Part shown: piece after piece, positions 1 to 10,110 of the stretch
Layout: each line of letters begins with the position of its first letter
How positions within the stretch are numbered: the first letter of the stretch is position 1
NCBI GenBank assembly: GCA_963772585.1
Contig: CAVYXV010000002.1
Coordinates: 620,001-684,000 of the forward strand
Source of the DNA: CAVVXN01 sp963772585
GTDB taxonomy: Bacteria > Planctomycetota > PLA2 > JAEUHO01
Direction of reading: 5' to 3'
Length of the DNA: 64,000 bases
Notes under the pieces: model-generated
Databases searched by the model: none
The model's input: the letters and a program-made list of their open reading frames with translations, nothing else
What the model was told of the DNA's origin: nothing
Translations under genes and position numbers: made by a program

Positions 1-534
1 CTCCGCCGCCGCGGCCTCGTCGTCCTGCGCCGCCAGGAGGTAGGCCTCGACCTGACGCCGCCTCAACTCCAGCACGGGACTCCCGAAGGCGGACTCGGCG
101 CGGAGGAGCGAGAGCCCCTCCGCCGCCCGATCGGCGAGCCCCAGGATCTCGGCGGTCTCGACCGCGAGGGCCCCGTCGGCCACGGGATCCACCGCGACCG
201 CCCGGGCCTCCTCCAGCACCCCGAGCGCGTCGTCGATCCGGTCCGACCGGGCCAGCGCCTGGGCCCTCAGGCGCAGGGCCCATTGGCGCAGCGCCGGGGG
301 CAGGTCGCCGCCCGAGAACTCGTCGTCGAGGACCCGGAGCACCTCGGCGGGGCCCTCGCCCGTCGCCAGGACCACGTCGAGGCTCCCGAGCCGGGCCGTC
401 AGGTAGTCGAGGCGATCCTGGGCATCGACGCGTTGGCGCGTCCGGAGGGCCACGACGATCCCCGCCACCACGAGGGCCCCGACCGTGTACAGCACGGCGC
501 GGGAGAGGACGGGGTGGCGCTTCCTCCAGCTCAC
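1..534 (-). CDS. Membrane-anchored hypothetical protein, C-terminus off the window
   Basis: The frame is open from a GTG at 534 to the window edge, giving 178 codons. After a basic start (SWRKRHP) there is one hydrophobic segment at residues 14-30 (VLYTVGALVVAGIVVAL), so the protein is probably anchored in the inner membrane. The rest is Leu/Ala/Glu/Arg-rich helix with a TPR-like look (repeated RALGVLEEAR-type helices), but no clear family. The gene begins 10 nt after the pilC stop, in the same frame as pilC, which fixes the start between that stop and the GTG and implies translational coupling. Its place behind pilC suggests a pilus or secretion role; this is inference. Confidence 0.6.
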   Translation of the reverse strand, partial: MSWRKRHPVLSRAVLYTVGALVVAGIVVALRTRQRVDAQDRLDYLTARLGSLDVVLATGEGPAEVLRVLDDEFSGGDLPPALRQWALRLRAQALARSDRIDDALGVLEEARAVAVDPVADGALAVETAEILGLADRAAEGLSLLRAESAFGSPVLELRRRQVEAYLLAAQDDEAAAAE

Positions 535-543
535 GGCCGGAGT

Positions 544-1841
544 CTACCGGGCGGCCAGTTGCTTCTGCAGTTCGAAGATGGGCAGGAAGACGGCCAGGAC
601 GATGGTTCCCACGAGCAGACCCATGAAGGCGATCATGATCGGCTCGATCAGGCTGGTGAGCTGCTTCACCGTCGCGCGCACCTGCTCGTCGTAGAACTCC
701 GAGATCTTCTCGAGCAGCATCTCGAGAGAACCGGACTTCTCGCCGATGCTGACCATGCGCGTGACCATCGGGGGGAAGACCTGGCTCTCGGCGAGCGGCT
801 CGGCGAGGTTCTCGCCCTGGCGGACGTTCTCGCGCGCCGCGAGCACCGCGTCGGAGATGATCCGGTTGCCCGAGGTCTCGGCGACGATCTCCAGGCTCCC
901 GAGGATCGGCACGCCGGACTTCAGCATCGTGGCGAACGTCTTCGAGAAGCGGCTGAGGCCGACCTTCTGGAAGAGGGGACCGAAGATGGGCGTGTGGAGC
1001 ATCAGCCAGTCCCACTGCCAACGGCCCCGCTCGGTCCGCTTGTAGACCTTCAGCAGGAGGAACGCGACCACCACCCCGACCAGCATCTTGTCCCAGTTCG
1101 CGCGACTGAAGTCGGAGGCCGCCAGGATGCCGGCGGTGAGCTTCGGCAACTCGATGTCGAGCGAGGCGAAGACGTCCTTGAACTTGGGCACGATCGCGAG
1201 CATCAGGAACGCCGTGATGCCCAGGATGAGCGTCATCGAGACGACGGGGTAGGTCATCGCGCTCTTGATGTCGCGCTTCAGCCGCTGGCTCGCCTCCAGG
1301 TACTCCGCGAGCCGGACGAGGATCTCGTCGATCTGGCCCGACGCCTCGCCCGCCCGCACCATGCTGACGTAGACCTCGGAGAAGACCTTGGGGTACTTGT
1401 CGATCGACGAGCTCAGGTCCTCGCCGCCGCGCACGCCCTCGATCACCTCGTCGAGGAGCATCGCGAAGTTCCTCGACTGCGCCTGTTCCTCGAGGATCTC
1501 CAGGCACTCCAGCAGCGGAATGCCGGCCGAGATCATCGTGCTGAGCTGCCGCGTGAAGAGGACGACCTCCTCCTGCTTGCGGACGCCGGGCTTCGGTCCC
1601 CCCGATGTCGCCGCTGAGCCATCCGCCCTTCTTCTTCGCCGCCACCGCGCCTCCGGCCTTCCGCGCGGCCCGGGGGGCGCTCTTCAGGCGTCCGCTTCCC
1701 CCGGAACGGGCGTCGACCTGGATGGGCGTCAGGTTGCGGCGGTTCAACTCCTCGACCAGTTGGTTCCGGTCGCCCGCATCGAGAGAGCCGCGGACGGTCC
1801 GTCCGTCCGGTCCCTACGGCGCTGTACTTGAAGGTCGGCAT
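544..1841 (-). CDS. pilC: Type IV pilus inner-membrane platform protein PilC (frameshifted)
   Basis: PilC/GspF is the polytopic inner-membrane platform that couples the assembly ATPases to pilin polymerisation. The N-terminus MPTFKYSAVG at 1841 is the classic PilC start. Continuing in other frames gives TVRGSLDAGDRNQLVEELN, then VVLFTRQLSTMISAGIPLLE, the conserved first T2SSF domain. A second T2SSF domain follows around residues 300-400, ending FLPIFELQKQLAAR. Two frame changes are needed, near 1800 and in the G6 run at about 1600. All segments are conserved in order, so sequencing error is likelier than decay. It starts 33 nt after pilB and is followed at once by the partial membrane gene. 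Confidence 0.88.
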
Positions 1842-1874
1842 GGCTTCTCCCGACTCCCTGGGGAATGGCTCGGA

Positions 1875-3631
1875 CTACGTGCTCTCCTCGCCGAGTTGGA
1901 TCTCGCGGCGATGGTCGCTGAGGGTCACGCGGAGGACCTCCTCGATGGACGTCTTCCCGCGCATGGCGTTCAGGAGGGCCGCCCTTCGAAGCGTGATCAT
2001 CCCGTCCTCGATGGCGGCGTTGCGGATCTCGACGGCGGAGTGCCCCTGCACGATCATCCGCTTGATCGACTCGTGGAGCGGCAGGGTCTCGAGGATGGCG
2101 AACCGTCCCGAGTATCCCTGCGAGCAGCGCGCGCACCCGCGCGCCTGGAAGAGCGTGATGCCCTTCTCGATGTCGGCCTCGGAGTAGCCGACCTCGCGGA
2201 GGCGCGCGATCGGGGCGTCCTTGATCTCCTCGCGGCAGTGATCGCAGAGCTTCCGCATGAGGCGCTGGGCCGAGACGAGCAGCGTCGCGGAGGCGACCAT
2301 GAAGGGGTCCACGCCCATGTCCATCATGCGGGTGAGGGTGCTCGCCGCGTCGTTCGTGTGCAGGGTGGAGAGCACGAGGTGGCCGGTGAGGGCCGCCTTG
2401 ATGGCGATCTCGATCGTCTCCGTGTCGCGGATCTCGCCGACCATCACCACGTCCGGGTCCTGGCGCAGGATGGACCGAAGCGCCGCGGAGAAGGTCAGGC
2501 CGCTCTTGGGGTTGACCTGCACCTGGTTGATGCCCTCGACCTGGTACTCGACGGGATCCTCGACGGTCACGAAGTTCTCCTCGGGCGACATGATCTCCTT
2601 GACCGCGCTGTAGAGCGTCGTGGTCTTTCCCGAGCCGGTGGGGCCCGTGACGAGGAGCATCCCGTAGGGCGACTCGACGGCGTGGCGGAAGTCGTTGAGG
2701 GCGCTGCTTCTCGAAGCCCAGGCCGTCCAGCGCCAGCGTGAGGTTCGACGCGTCCAGGATGCGGAGCACGACCTTCTCGCCGTGGAGCGTGGGAAGCGTG
2801 GACACGCGGAAGTCGATTTGCCGACCCTCCGCCTTCACCTGGAACTTCCCGTCCTGGGGCTTGCGCTTCTCGGCGATGTCGAGGTCCGCCATGATCTTGA
2901 GGCGGCTGGTGATCGCGTTCTGGTAGCGCTTGGGCGGCTCGATCGCGGCATGGAGCGCGCCGTCGCACGCGGTAGCGGACGACCACCCGCTTCTCGTAGC
3001 GGCTCGACGTGGATGTCGGACGCCTTCGCCTTGATCGCGTTGTAGATGATCAGGTTGACCAGCTTGATGACGGGGGCGCCCCCCTCGTCCTGGGTGGCAT
3101 CGGCGAGATCGACGACCTCGTCCTCCGGTGCCCCTCCTTGACCTTCATGTCGGGGTCGTTGGGGTTGTCGCTCAGGAGGTCGTTGAGGTTCTGGCCGCCG
3201 CTGTCGTAGAGGGCGCGCCGGGCGGCGTCGATCTGGTGGTCGAGCGCGAGCGCCAAACGGAGCTCGCAACCCAGCTCGATCCTCAGGTCGTCCTGCTTGA
3301 CGACGTCGAAGGGGTTCGCGACGGCGATGGTCAGGGTGTTGCCGACCTTCGCGAGCGGCAGGCACCCCGTCTTCACGGCCAGCTCCGCGCTCACGTCGTC
3401 GGTGATGTCGGACTGCGGGCGGGTCCGTGCGAGGTCCACGGGCGGGTAGCCCAGGTGGCGGGAGAGGATGCCCAGGATCTGCCCCTCGGAGAGGATCCCC
3501 TTCTCGATGAGGTAGTCCGTGACCGACTGGTCCTGCCGGCGGGCGACCTTGCTGGCTTCGGTGAGCACGTCCTGCTCGACGTGCCCGCCTTCCTCCAGAA
3601 TCCGGACGATCCGTCGGTTGAAGCTGACCAT
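1875..3631 (-). CDS. pilB: Type IV pilus extension ATPase PilB (several frameshifts)
   Basis: PilB/GspE hexameric ATPase powers pilus extension from the cytoplasmic face. The start MVSFNRRIVRILEEGG at 3631 has a purine-rich Shine-Dalgarno; the N-terminal domain includes ILSRHLGYPPVDL. The core has SDIHVEP, RVVVRYRVDGALHAA, Walker A GPTGSGKTTT, the Asp box and Walker B DPDVVMVGEIRD, a His box (STLHTND), and the zinc tetracysteine LCDHC/GCARC typical of PilB and absent from PilT. The reading frame changes about four times (near 3135, 3001, 2970 and 2697), each by one base with conserved sequence on both sides. The locus is annotated as one gene on the view that these are sequence errors. Confidence 0.88.
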
Positions 3632-3654
3632 CGCTCCGTCTCCCTCCCTCTCCC

Positions 3655-4726
3655 CTAGGCGCGGCCCAGGATCCGCTTCAGGTCCTCCACGTCGCTCGAG
3701 TGCATGAGGGCGTGTCTCCAGCGTGATCGTGTTCCGCCGCACCAGCTCACCGAGCGAGTGGTTCATCGTCTGCATGCCACGCCGGCCACCGGTCTGGATG
3801 ATGCTGTAGATCTGGTGCGCCTTGTCGTCGCGGATGAGGGCCCGGACGGCGGAATTCGCCACCAGGATCTCCAGCGCCAGCGTGCGGCCGGTGCCGCGGG
3901 ACATCGGGAGCAACTGCTGGCAGAAGACCGCCTGCAGGACGAAGGAAAGCTGCGTGCGTACCTGCTGCTGCTGGTGCGAGGGGAAGACGTCCACCATGCG
4001 GTTGATGGACTGGACCGCGTCGCTCGTGTGCAGGGTGCCGAACGTCAGGTGCCCGGTTTCGGCGATGGTCAGCGCCGCCTCGATGGTCTCCATGTCGCGC
4101 ATCTCGCCGACGAGGACGACGTCGGGGTCCTGGCGGAGGGCGCTTCGGAGTGCGCGCTCGAAGGACTTGGTGTCGGAGCCCATCTCGCGCTGGTTGAACA
4201 GGCAGTTCTTGTTCCGGTGGAGGAACTCGATCGGATCCTCGACCGTGACGACGTGCCCGCAGCGCGTGTTGTTGACGTGGTCGAGCATCGCGGCGAGCGA
4301 CGTGGACTTGCCGCTTCCCGTCGCGCCGGTGAAGAGGACGAGGCCGCGCGGGAGGGCGGCGACCTCCTCGCAGATCTTCCGCGGGAGGCCGAGTTCGTCG
4401 AACCCCTTCACGTGGAACGGGATGACCCTCAGGACCGCGGCCACCGTGCCCCGCTGGTAGAAGACGTTGACACGGAAGCGCCCCATCCCCTCCACGCCGA
4501 ACGACAGGTCGATCTCGAAGTCCTTCTCGAACCGCGCGATCTGATCGCCGGTCAGGAAGGAGTAGACCAGCGCCTTCGTGTCGTCGGGCTTGAGGGGGGC
4601 GTACTCCGTGTCGAGCAGCTCGCCGTCCACCCGGATCTTCGGCGGCGTGCCGGCGGAGATGTGCAGATCGCTCCCCCCGTTGTCCACCAGGGTCTGGAGG
4701 AGTTCCTCGATCGGAATGCTGGCCAT
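3655..4726 (-). CDS. pilT: Pilus retraction ATPase PilT (one 3' frameshift)
   Basis: PilT is the hexameric ATPase that depolymerises type IV pili and drives twitching. From ATG 4726 (Shine-Dalgarno AGAGG) the protein shows a PAS-like N-domain (SDLHISAGTPPKIRVDGEL), Walker A GATGSGKS at residues 134-141, Asp box VEDPIEF, Walker B DPDVVLVGEMRD, His box FGTLHTSD and the PilT signature AIRNLIR-like stretch AVRALIRDDKAHQI. The last ~25 codons need one frame change near 3705 to reach a normal PilT tail (DVEDLKRILGRA, stop at 3655). It heads the pilT-pilB-pilC run; pilB begins 23 nt after its stop. Confidence 0.93.
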
Positions 4727-5044
4727 GGTTCCCTTACCTCTCGCTCTGTCCCGGCCCGAGGCCCGGACGCGACCGCGGCTGGTCGCTGTATCGACGGGAC
4801 CGGCCCGGCGGCTTGACCCCGGCCTGCGAGGACGTGAAGGAATCGAATCCGGGGCCTGGGCCGGCGGCGGGGCTCCGGTGCGCCGCGGCCCGCTACGGGG
4901 TCGCCCCTTCGACGGGCGCCCAGGGCCGCGGCGCCGCTCGCGCCCCCCCGCTCCGCCTCCGGCCCTCGGCGCTTCCGACCGGGGTGGGCGCGCCCCGTGT
5001 GGAAGGGGTTGCCACGGGCCCTTCGCCGAGGGCACACACGAAGA
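4727..5044. other. Non-coding stretch upstream of pilT
   Basis: This very GC-rich gap separates pilT from the OmpA-type genes transcribed in the same direction. I see no gene in it. It should hold the promoter of the pil run, but no clear -35/-10 pair stands out. A terminator lies at its distal end. Confidence 0.4.
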
Positions 5045-5073
5045 GAGGGGGGACGGCCGAGCCGTCCCCCCTC
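5045..5073 (-). terminator. Hairpin terminator after the OmpA-type lipoprotein gene
   Basis: A perfect 13-bp inverted repeat (arm GAGGGGGGACGGC at 5045-5057, loop CGA, second arm 5061-5073) lies about 50 nt past the stop of the minus-strand gene ending at 5122. On the minus strand it is followed by a pyrimidine-rich tract (TCTCTTCGTG), fitting intrinsic termination. Confidence 0.6.
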
Positions 5074-5121
5074 CGGGGAAGTGCGGTGGTGAGTGGTCGC
5101 AAGCCCTTGGCAGGCCTTGCG

Positions 5122-6057
5122 TTAGAACTGGACGTGGACCTCCACGCGGCGGTTTCGGGCCTTGTCGGCCTTCGTCCGCTCGTGCGGGACGAGAGGCTGG
5201 CTCGCCCCCTCCCCGACGACCTCGAGGGCGCCGGCCGGCACGCCGCGGCGGGACAACTCGGCGGCCACGCGCTGAGCCCGGGCCTCGGAGAGCGCCTTGT
5301 TGCTGGACCACTTCGACTTCTTGATGGGGTCGGCGTCGGTGTGGCCGACCACGAGGACGGCACGAGCCCCGGCCGATTGGAGGGCCTCGGCCGTGTGCAG
5401 CAGCGTCGCGACCAGCGCGGGGTCCTTCTTGAGCTGATCGGACCCGCTCCGGAAGGCGTCCTCCAGGCGGACCACCACCACGTTGCCGTTCTGGACGACC
5501 TCGCTGGAGATCCGGTTCCGGAGCTGCTGGGCCAGGGCCGCGGCGCGTCCGTCGGCCCCGCCCCCGCCCTGCGGCTCGACGGCCGGCTCGGGGGCGCGCA
5601 GGTCGTCCTCGATGTCGGCGATCCGGCCCTTCAGGGTTTCGATCTGGTTGTCGAGCAGGGCGGAGCTACGAGCGCTGTCGTGGATCACCGGCGTGGGGTC
5701 GGTGCGAACGACCGCGCCGCCGCCCGCCGGGGCCACCCGGGCCGACGGGAAGGGATCCGCCTCCCCCATGCCGTCGGGCGAACCCGACAAGTACGGTTCG
5801 GGCACCGGCGCGGGTGGGACGGCCATCGACGAGGAACCGCCCGACGTCCAGTCGTCCGGCGCGTTCGGCGGCGGCGGGATGCGGGCGGTGCTCGAAGGCC
5901 CCTGGCTGGGGCCGTAGGACGGATAGACGGTCTGCGGGGCGGGCTGCGCGGCCTGCGGGTTGGACGGGGCCGCGGGGCGGCGGCTGCGGCATCCCGCGAG
6001 TCCGCCGACGAGTAGCGCCGCGACGATCGCGACGGCGAAGAGCTTCTTGCTGTCCAT
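5122..6057 (-). CDS. OmpA-domain lipoprotein (peptidoglycan-associated)
   Basis: The N-terminus is a lipoprotein signal (KKLFAVAIVAALLVGGLAGC, lipobox LAGC), so the mature protein is lipidated and probably in the outer membrane. A Pro/Ala-rich linker covers about residues 25-120, a short helical stretch follows, and the last ~110 residues are an OmpA C-like domain with VVGHTDADPI and RNRRVEVHV, the surface that grips peptidoglycan diaminopimelate. Two ATGs are possible (6063, 6057); the one at 6057 sits 9 nt from GGAGG and is chosen. It follows the next OmpA-type gene by about 20 nt, so the two form an operon. Confidence 0.85.
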   Translation of the reverse strand: MDSKKLFAVAIVAALLVGGLAGCRSRRPAAPSNPQAAQPAPQTVYPSYGPSQGPSSTARIPPPPNAPDDWTSGGSSSMAVPPAPVPEPYLSGSPDGMGEADPFPSARVAPAGGGAVVRTDPTPVIHDSARSSALLDNQIETLKGRIADIEDDLRAPEPAVEPQGGGGADGRAAALAQQLRNRISSEVVQNGNVVVVRLEDAFRSGSDQLKKDPALVATLLHTAEALQSAGARAVLVVGHTDADPIKKSKWSSNKALSEARAQRVAAELSRRGVPAGALEVVGEGASQPLVPHERTKADKARNRRVEVHVQF

Positions 6058-6079
6058 CCTCATCTCCCTCCTCGGATCG

Positions 6080-7000
6080 CTAGACAGCCGGTTGGATGTA
6101 GATCTCGACCCGGCGGTTCACTTCCTTGCCGCGCTTCGTGTTCTCGGACTCGATGGGGTCGTCCGGACCCCGCCCGACGGTCTCGATCTGCCCGCCGGGG
6201 ACGCCGGCCTTGGTCAAGAGATCCTGGACCGACTCGGCGCGCTTCAGGCTGAGTTCGTAGTTGTCGCGGTAGCGGTCCCGGCTCTTGCGAAGCGGGTCGC
6301 TGTCGGTGTGGCCCTCGATGCGCACCCGGCTGCCGCGGTAGTCGCGGGAGATGAGCTCGCCGAGCCACACGACGGCCTTGACGGCATCCATGTCGTGGGC
6401 GAGGGAGTGCTTGCCGGCGGGGAACGCGCCGCGCAGGACGACCGCGACCCGCTGCTCGCCGGAAGCGAGCGTCCGTGTTTCGACCGGGAGGTTGATCCCG
6501 TTCGCGCGGAGGCGCGACGTGAGATCCTGGCGGAACGCGTCGAGGCTCTCGCTGGTCACGTAATCCTGGCTCGGCTTGTTCTGCGCCTGGTCCGCGTACT
6601 GCTTGCGGTACTGGGCGACGATCTCGCTCAACTGGCTGACGTGCTCCTGCAGTTGCTGGAGCTCGGAGGTCTGACGCCGGGCGTTGTCGGTCTGCCGAGC
6701 AAGGGCCATCTGCGCCTGACGACCCGCGGTCGCCTCGGCGGTGAGCGCGAGGACCTGCTGCTCCTTCTGCTGGAGCTGTGCGCTCGTCTCCTGGTGTTGC
6801 GCCGTGACCTGGTCGGCCCTCAGTTGCGCGTCCCGGGTTTCCTGCTCCGCGACACTGGCTCGCTGCCGCGCGTCGATGGCCTCCGCCTCGACGAGTCGTA
6901 CCCGGTCCTTGGCGATGTTGCGGCTCGCGCAGCCGGCGGCCACGAACGCGACGACCGCCACCGCCACGGAACCCCACTTCGTCCCACGATCCAATCGCAT
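6080..7000 (-). CDS. Coiled-coil OmpA-domain lipoprotein
   Basis: From ATG 7000 (Shine-Dalgarno GGGAGG) the protein begins with a lipoprotein signal (WGSVAVAVVAFVAAGC). Residues ~25-130 form a Gln/Ala/Glu-rich coiled coil (ATAGRQAQMALARQTD, QLSEIVAQYRKQYADQ). The C-terminal ~130 residues are an OmpA-like domain with RIEGHTDSDPL and EVNRRVEIYIQP. The architecture resembles YiaD/PAL-type outer-membrane tethers with a periplasmic spacer. It is first in a two-gene run with the neighbouring OmpA protein, perhaps anchoring the envelope to peptidoglycan at different distances. The frame stays open further upstream, but no start there has a comparable ribosome site. Confidence 0.85.
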   Translation of the reverse strand: MRLDRGTKWGSVAVAVVAFVAAGCASRNIAKDRVRLVEAEAIDARQRASVAEQETRDAQLRADQVTAQHQETSAQLQQKEQQVLALTAEATAGRQAQMALARQTDNARRQTSELQQLQEHVSQLSEIVAQYRKQYADQAQNKPSQDYVTSESLDAFRQDLTSRLRANGINLPVETRTLASGEQRVAVVLRGAFPAGKHSLAHDMDAVKAVVWLGELISRDYRGSRVRIEGHTDSDPLRKSRDRYRDNYELSLKRAESVQDLLTKAGVPGGQIETVGRGPDDPIESENTKRGKEVNRRVEIYIQPAV

Positions 7001-7115
7001 GCGCACCTCCCTCGTGTCGCGGTGCCCGGTCCGTTCCGGGTCAGGCGGTCTGCGCGCCGGTACGGCCGAACCACGCGGATCGGCGCCTCCCACGACACGT
7101 CGAGCACCACGTCGG

Positions 7116-7144
7116 ATTGCAACCCGCCCCCCGTACGCCGTCAA
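7116..7144 (-). promoter_or_regulatory. Possible sigma-70-type promoter for the OmpA pair
   Basis: On the minus strand TTGACG (7144-7139) is followed after 17 nt by TGCAAT (7121-7116), about 115 nt ahead of the ATG at 7000. The -35 matches five of six consensus bases and the -10 four of six, in an otherwise GC-rich region. It is a pattern match only. Confidence 0.35.
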
Positions 7145-7393
7145 GGGGGAAATACAATATCTTGGGGCGAAAAGGCGATTGCCTCCCGACCAATGGCCAC
7201 GCGGCCGATCGTCCGAACCCGGCTCCACGACGCGCCCCGGTGTACCGCGACCCACCGACAGCGCGCCCGACGCGTGGATCCGCCGTCGTCCCTCGATCGG
7301 TTCACGAAGTGTTGGCGCCCCGCCCGTCGGGGGGGCGGCGCCTTGGAGGGGAGGGCTGTCGCCGCCGCCCCTTCGAGCGACGCGCCGGCCGGG
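7145..7393. other. Non-coding gap between the OmpA pair and a large lipoprotein gene
   Basis: Includes an unusually AT-rich patch around 7150-7165 (TACAATATC) within GC-rich surroundings, just behind the candidate promoter. No gene is seen. Confidence 0.3.
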
Positions 7394-10069
7394 TCAGTGC
7401 ATGCGCGCGTGGATCACGACGGGCGCGACGCCCGGCTCGACGTCCCGCGGCGGCGGCTCCTCGAAGAGCTCTCCCGGCAGCGGGAAGGAGAGGCGGTAGG
7501 TCGCGGGCGCGAAGGCGCCGAGGTCGAAGCGCCCCTCGGCGTCGGTCCGGGCGGCGGCGACGGGCAGGACGCGCCCCGCCGCCACCGCCCGCGTCGCCGC
7601 CACCCGGAGCCCCCTCAGCCCCCGCCCCTCGGGCCCGAGGACGCGCCCCGTGATGCGCTCCCCCGGCCGCAGCACCACCTCCCGCGTGGATTCCTCCTCG
7701 CCGAGGGGGCCGAAGACGGCCGGCGCGAGGGGCGAGCCGCGCGGCGGGGCGACGACCACCCAGACGGGATCCGTCGTCGGGCGCCGCTCGAGCGTCGCCT
7801 TCCCCTCCTCCACCCGCGTGGAGTCCACGTCCCACCGGTGGTTCCTCCGCCCGAAGGCGTACGCGGCGGCGAATCCCTCCGCGAGCGGCGCGCCTCCCGC
7901 GTCGGTCACGTGCAATCGCAGCGTGGGCGAGGGCGAGGTGTCCTCCTCGATGACCCCACCGGCCCCCCGGACCCTGAGCGTGAGGTCCGGATGGGGGACG
8001 CGGTCGCCTCGGGCCCCCCACTCGAGCGCCTCGCCCTGGGCGTCGTAGGGAGCACCTCTCCACGTGAGCCTGGCCTCCACCCAACCCCGGGCGTCGTCGG
8101 GCACCGCGAGCGAGAAGCGCCCGTCGGGCTGGACGCGCGCGGAGAAGGGGGGCCGCCGGAAGAGGCGCCCGTCGGCGAGCGACACGATGGCGCGATCGAG
8201 CGGCGCCCCCTCCGGACCGTGCACGACGCCGCGGAGCGTGACGAGCGGAACGAGATCGACGCGCGTCGCGCGGATGCTGCCGTCCGACCGGTAGGCCGTC
8301 GTCTCGCCCCCCGGCATGGTCGGGAGCGCGTCCTGGACGTAGCCCGGCGCGTCGGCCTCCGCTTTCCAGTGGCGGGGTGGGACGGGGCCTACGTGGGCGA
8401 GGCCCTCGGCGTCGGTCGTCCAGAAGGGCGGGGCGTCCAGGAACCCCCGGTGGGCGACGCCGACCCGGGCGCCGATCACCGGCCCCTCGGGAGCCATCAC
8501 GTAGACGTCTGCCGAATTCCGGCGCGGGAGGAGGACGTTTCGGACGGTCTCGCGGCCCGCGAACACGGGGATCCCGTCCTCGGAGACCCAGGTGCCGTCG
8601 GGCGGCACCACGCCGACTCCCGTCCGTTCCGTGGGCGCGAGATCGAGGAGCGTGAAGCGCCCCCGGGCGTCCGTGACGGCGAGAGGGCGGGCGAACAGCG
8701 CGAGGGCTCTCCACGCCGCTCCCCCCTGGATCGGCCCCTGCGCACTCACGACGAGCGCGCCGCCGACGCCCCGACCGCGGTCCTCGTGGACCCGGCCCCG
8801 GATGGACCCCGCCGCCGTGGCCTCGACCCGCACCTCCCGGATCCCGCCGCCCTCCAGCGCGTACAGGTCGGGCGCAAACAGCATCGGCGCGTACGAGGCG
8901 GTCGTCCAACGACCGACCCATCCGCCGCCCCCGATCGCCAGCCGGTAGGAGCGCGGCGGCAGGGTGTCGAAGACGAACCGCCCGTCGTCGTCCGCCGTCG
9001 TGACGGTCGGGAGCGGCGGATCGCCGGCGGGAACCCGGCGGGGCACCGTCGCGTAGACCCGTGCCCCGGCCGCCGGGCGGCCGGTGGTGCCCTCGATGAC
9101 GCGGCCCCGAATCGATGCCGTCCGGTCGAGGCGGACCTCCAGGGGGCCCGTGGCCTCCGCCGCAACCTCGACCCTGGTGGACCCGCGTCCGGGAGCCCAC
9201 ACGAGGAGACGCCCACCCGCTTCGGGCACGCCCACCGCGAACCGGCCTTCGGCGTCCGCCTCGAAACGGCGGTGGAGGGCGTCCGCGTCGGTGCGCCACT
9301 CCGCGACGCCCCACGCGCCGGGAAGGTCCTCGCCGCTCTCGTCGGCGAGGACGCGCCCCGCGACGCGGTGCTCCTCCGCGGGCAGCCGGAGGACCAGCCC
9401 GCCGTCGGCCGGGACCTCCACGAGGCGGCGCTCGTAGAGGAGCCGCCCCGGATCCACGAGGCTCAGCGAGAGGAGCCCCTCGCCCACGCCGTCGAAGGCG
9501 AAGCGGCCCTCGGCGTCGGTCCGCCTCGCGCGGAAGCCCGCGGCGATCCAGAGCCGGGCCCACTCGCCCCGTCCCTCGCGAAGCTCCACCCAACCCTGGA
9601 ACGGCGTCCCGTCGGCGCGGAGCGCCCGGCCCTCGACGCGGCGGTGCGTCTCGGGGAGCGCGACGAAGAACGGCGTGTCGAGCCCGCCGGCGGGCACCAC
9701 GAAGGGAACGACGGCCGTGGCGCCGCTCTCGTCCGAGGCGAGGAGATCGTAGAGGCCGGGCGTGAGGCCCTCGACGGCGTAGCGGCCGTCCTCCTCCGAG
9801 GTCGCTTCCGCCACCGCCGGGGTCGTCGCGGCGGCGGGGCGGAGGAACCGTTCGAGGTGCCCCGCGTCGCGGAAGGCCGCGAAGGGGTCGTCGCGGTCCA
9901 CGGCGAGGAAGCGGTGCACGCGGACGCGGGCGATCGACCCCTTCCCGCCCCTCGTCACGCGCCCGTGGAGGCGGGAGGTGGGGGGAGCGGCCGGCGAGCG
10001 TTCCCCGCACGCCGCGAGCAGGACGAGCCCCGCGGCGGCGATGGCCCTCGCGGGGCACCGGATCGTCAT
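7394..10069 (-). CDS. Large lipoprotein of repeated carboxypeptidase-regulatory-like domains
   Basis: The 891-residue protein starts at ATG 10069 with a lipoprotein signal (ARAIAAAGLVLLAACGE). It is then a string of about eight Ig-like beta-sandwich repeats of the carboxypeptidase-regulatory type, each with an opening such as GRVTRGGKGSIARVRV, ASIRGRVIEGTTGRPAAGAR or RITGRVLGPEGRGLRG and a closing DAEGRF...L.P..Y motif. Such proteins are surface or periplasmic scaffolds with no catalytic residues. It begins 41 nt after the prepilin peptidase gene and may be last in the PilZ-acyltransferase-peptidase run. Its exact ligand cannot be read from the sequence. Confidence 0.8.
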   Translation of the reverse strand: MTIRCPARAIAAAGLVLLAACGERSPAAPPTSRLHGRVTRGGKGSIARVRVHRFLAVDRDDPFAAFRDAGHLERFLRPAAATTPAVAEATSEEDGRYAVEGLTPGLYDLLASDESGATAVVPFVVPAGGLDTPFFVALPETHRRVEGRALRADGTPFQGWVELREGRGEWARLWIAAGFRARRTDAEGRFAFDGVGEGLLSLSLVDPGRLLYERRLVEVPADGGLVLRLPAEEHRVAGRVLADESGEDLPGAWGVAEWRTDADALHRRFEADAEGRFAVGVPEAGGRLLVWAPGRGSTRVEVAAEATGPLEVRLDRTASIRGRVIEGTTGRPAAGARVYATVPRRVPAGDPPLPTVTTADDDGRFVFDTLPPRSYRLAIGGGGWVGRWTTASYAPMLFAPDLYALEGGGIREVRVEATAAGSIRGRVHEDRGRGVGGALVVSAQGPIQGGAAWRALALFARPLAVTDARGRFTLLDLAPTERTGVGVVPPDGTWVSEDGIPVFAGRETVRNVLLPRRNSADVYVMAPEGPVIGARVGVAHRGFLDAPPFWTTDAEGLAHVGPVPPRHWKAEADAPGYVQDALPTMPGGETTAYRSDGSIRATRVDLVPLVTLRGVVHGPEGAPLDRAIVSLADGRLFRRPPFSARVQPDGRFSLAVPDDARGWVEARLTWRGAPYDAQGEALEWGARGDRVPHPDLTLRVRGAGGVIEEDTSPSPTLRLHVTDAGGAPLAEGFAAAYAFGRRNHRWDVDSTRVEEGKATLERRPTTDPVWVVVAPPRGSPLAPAVFGPLGEEESTREVVLRPGERITGRVLGPEGRGLRGLRVAATRAVAAGRVLPVAAARTDAEGRFDLGAFAPATYRLSFPLPGELFEEPPPRDVEPGVAPVVIHARMH

Positions 10070-10110
10070 GCGTTCTTCCCCGCGGCCTGCCGGGTGGCCG
10101 GTCCGAGCGG

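Noticed and set aside
283..1617. Plus-strand frame across pilC
   Set aside because: Antisense to conserved T2SSF sequence; no ribosome site or domain.
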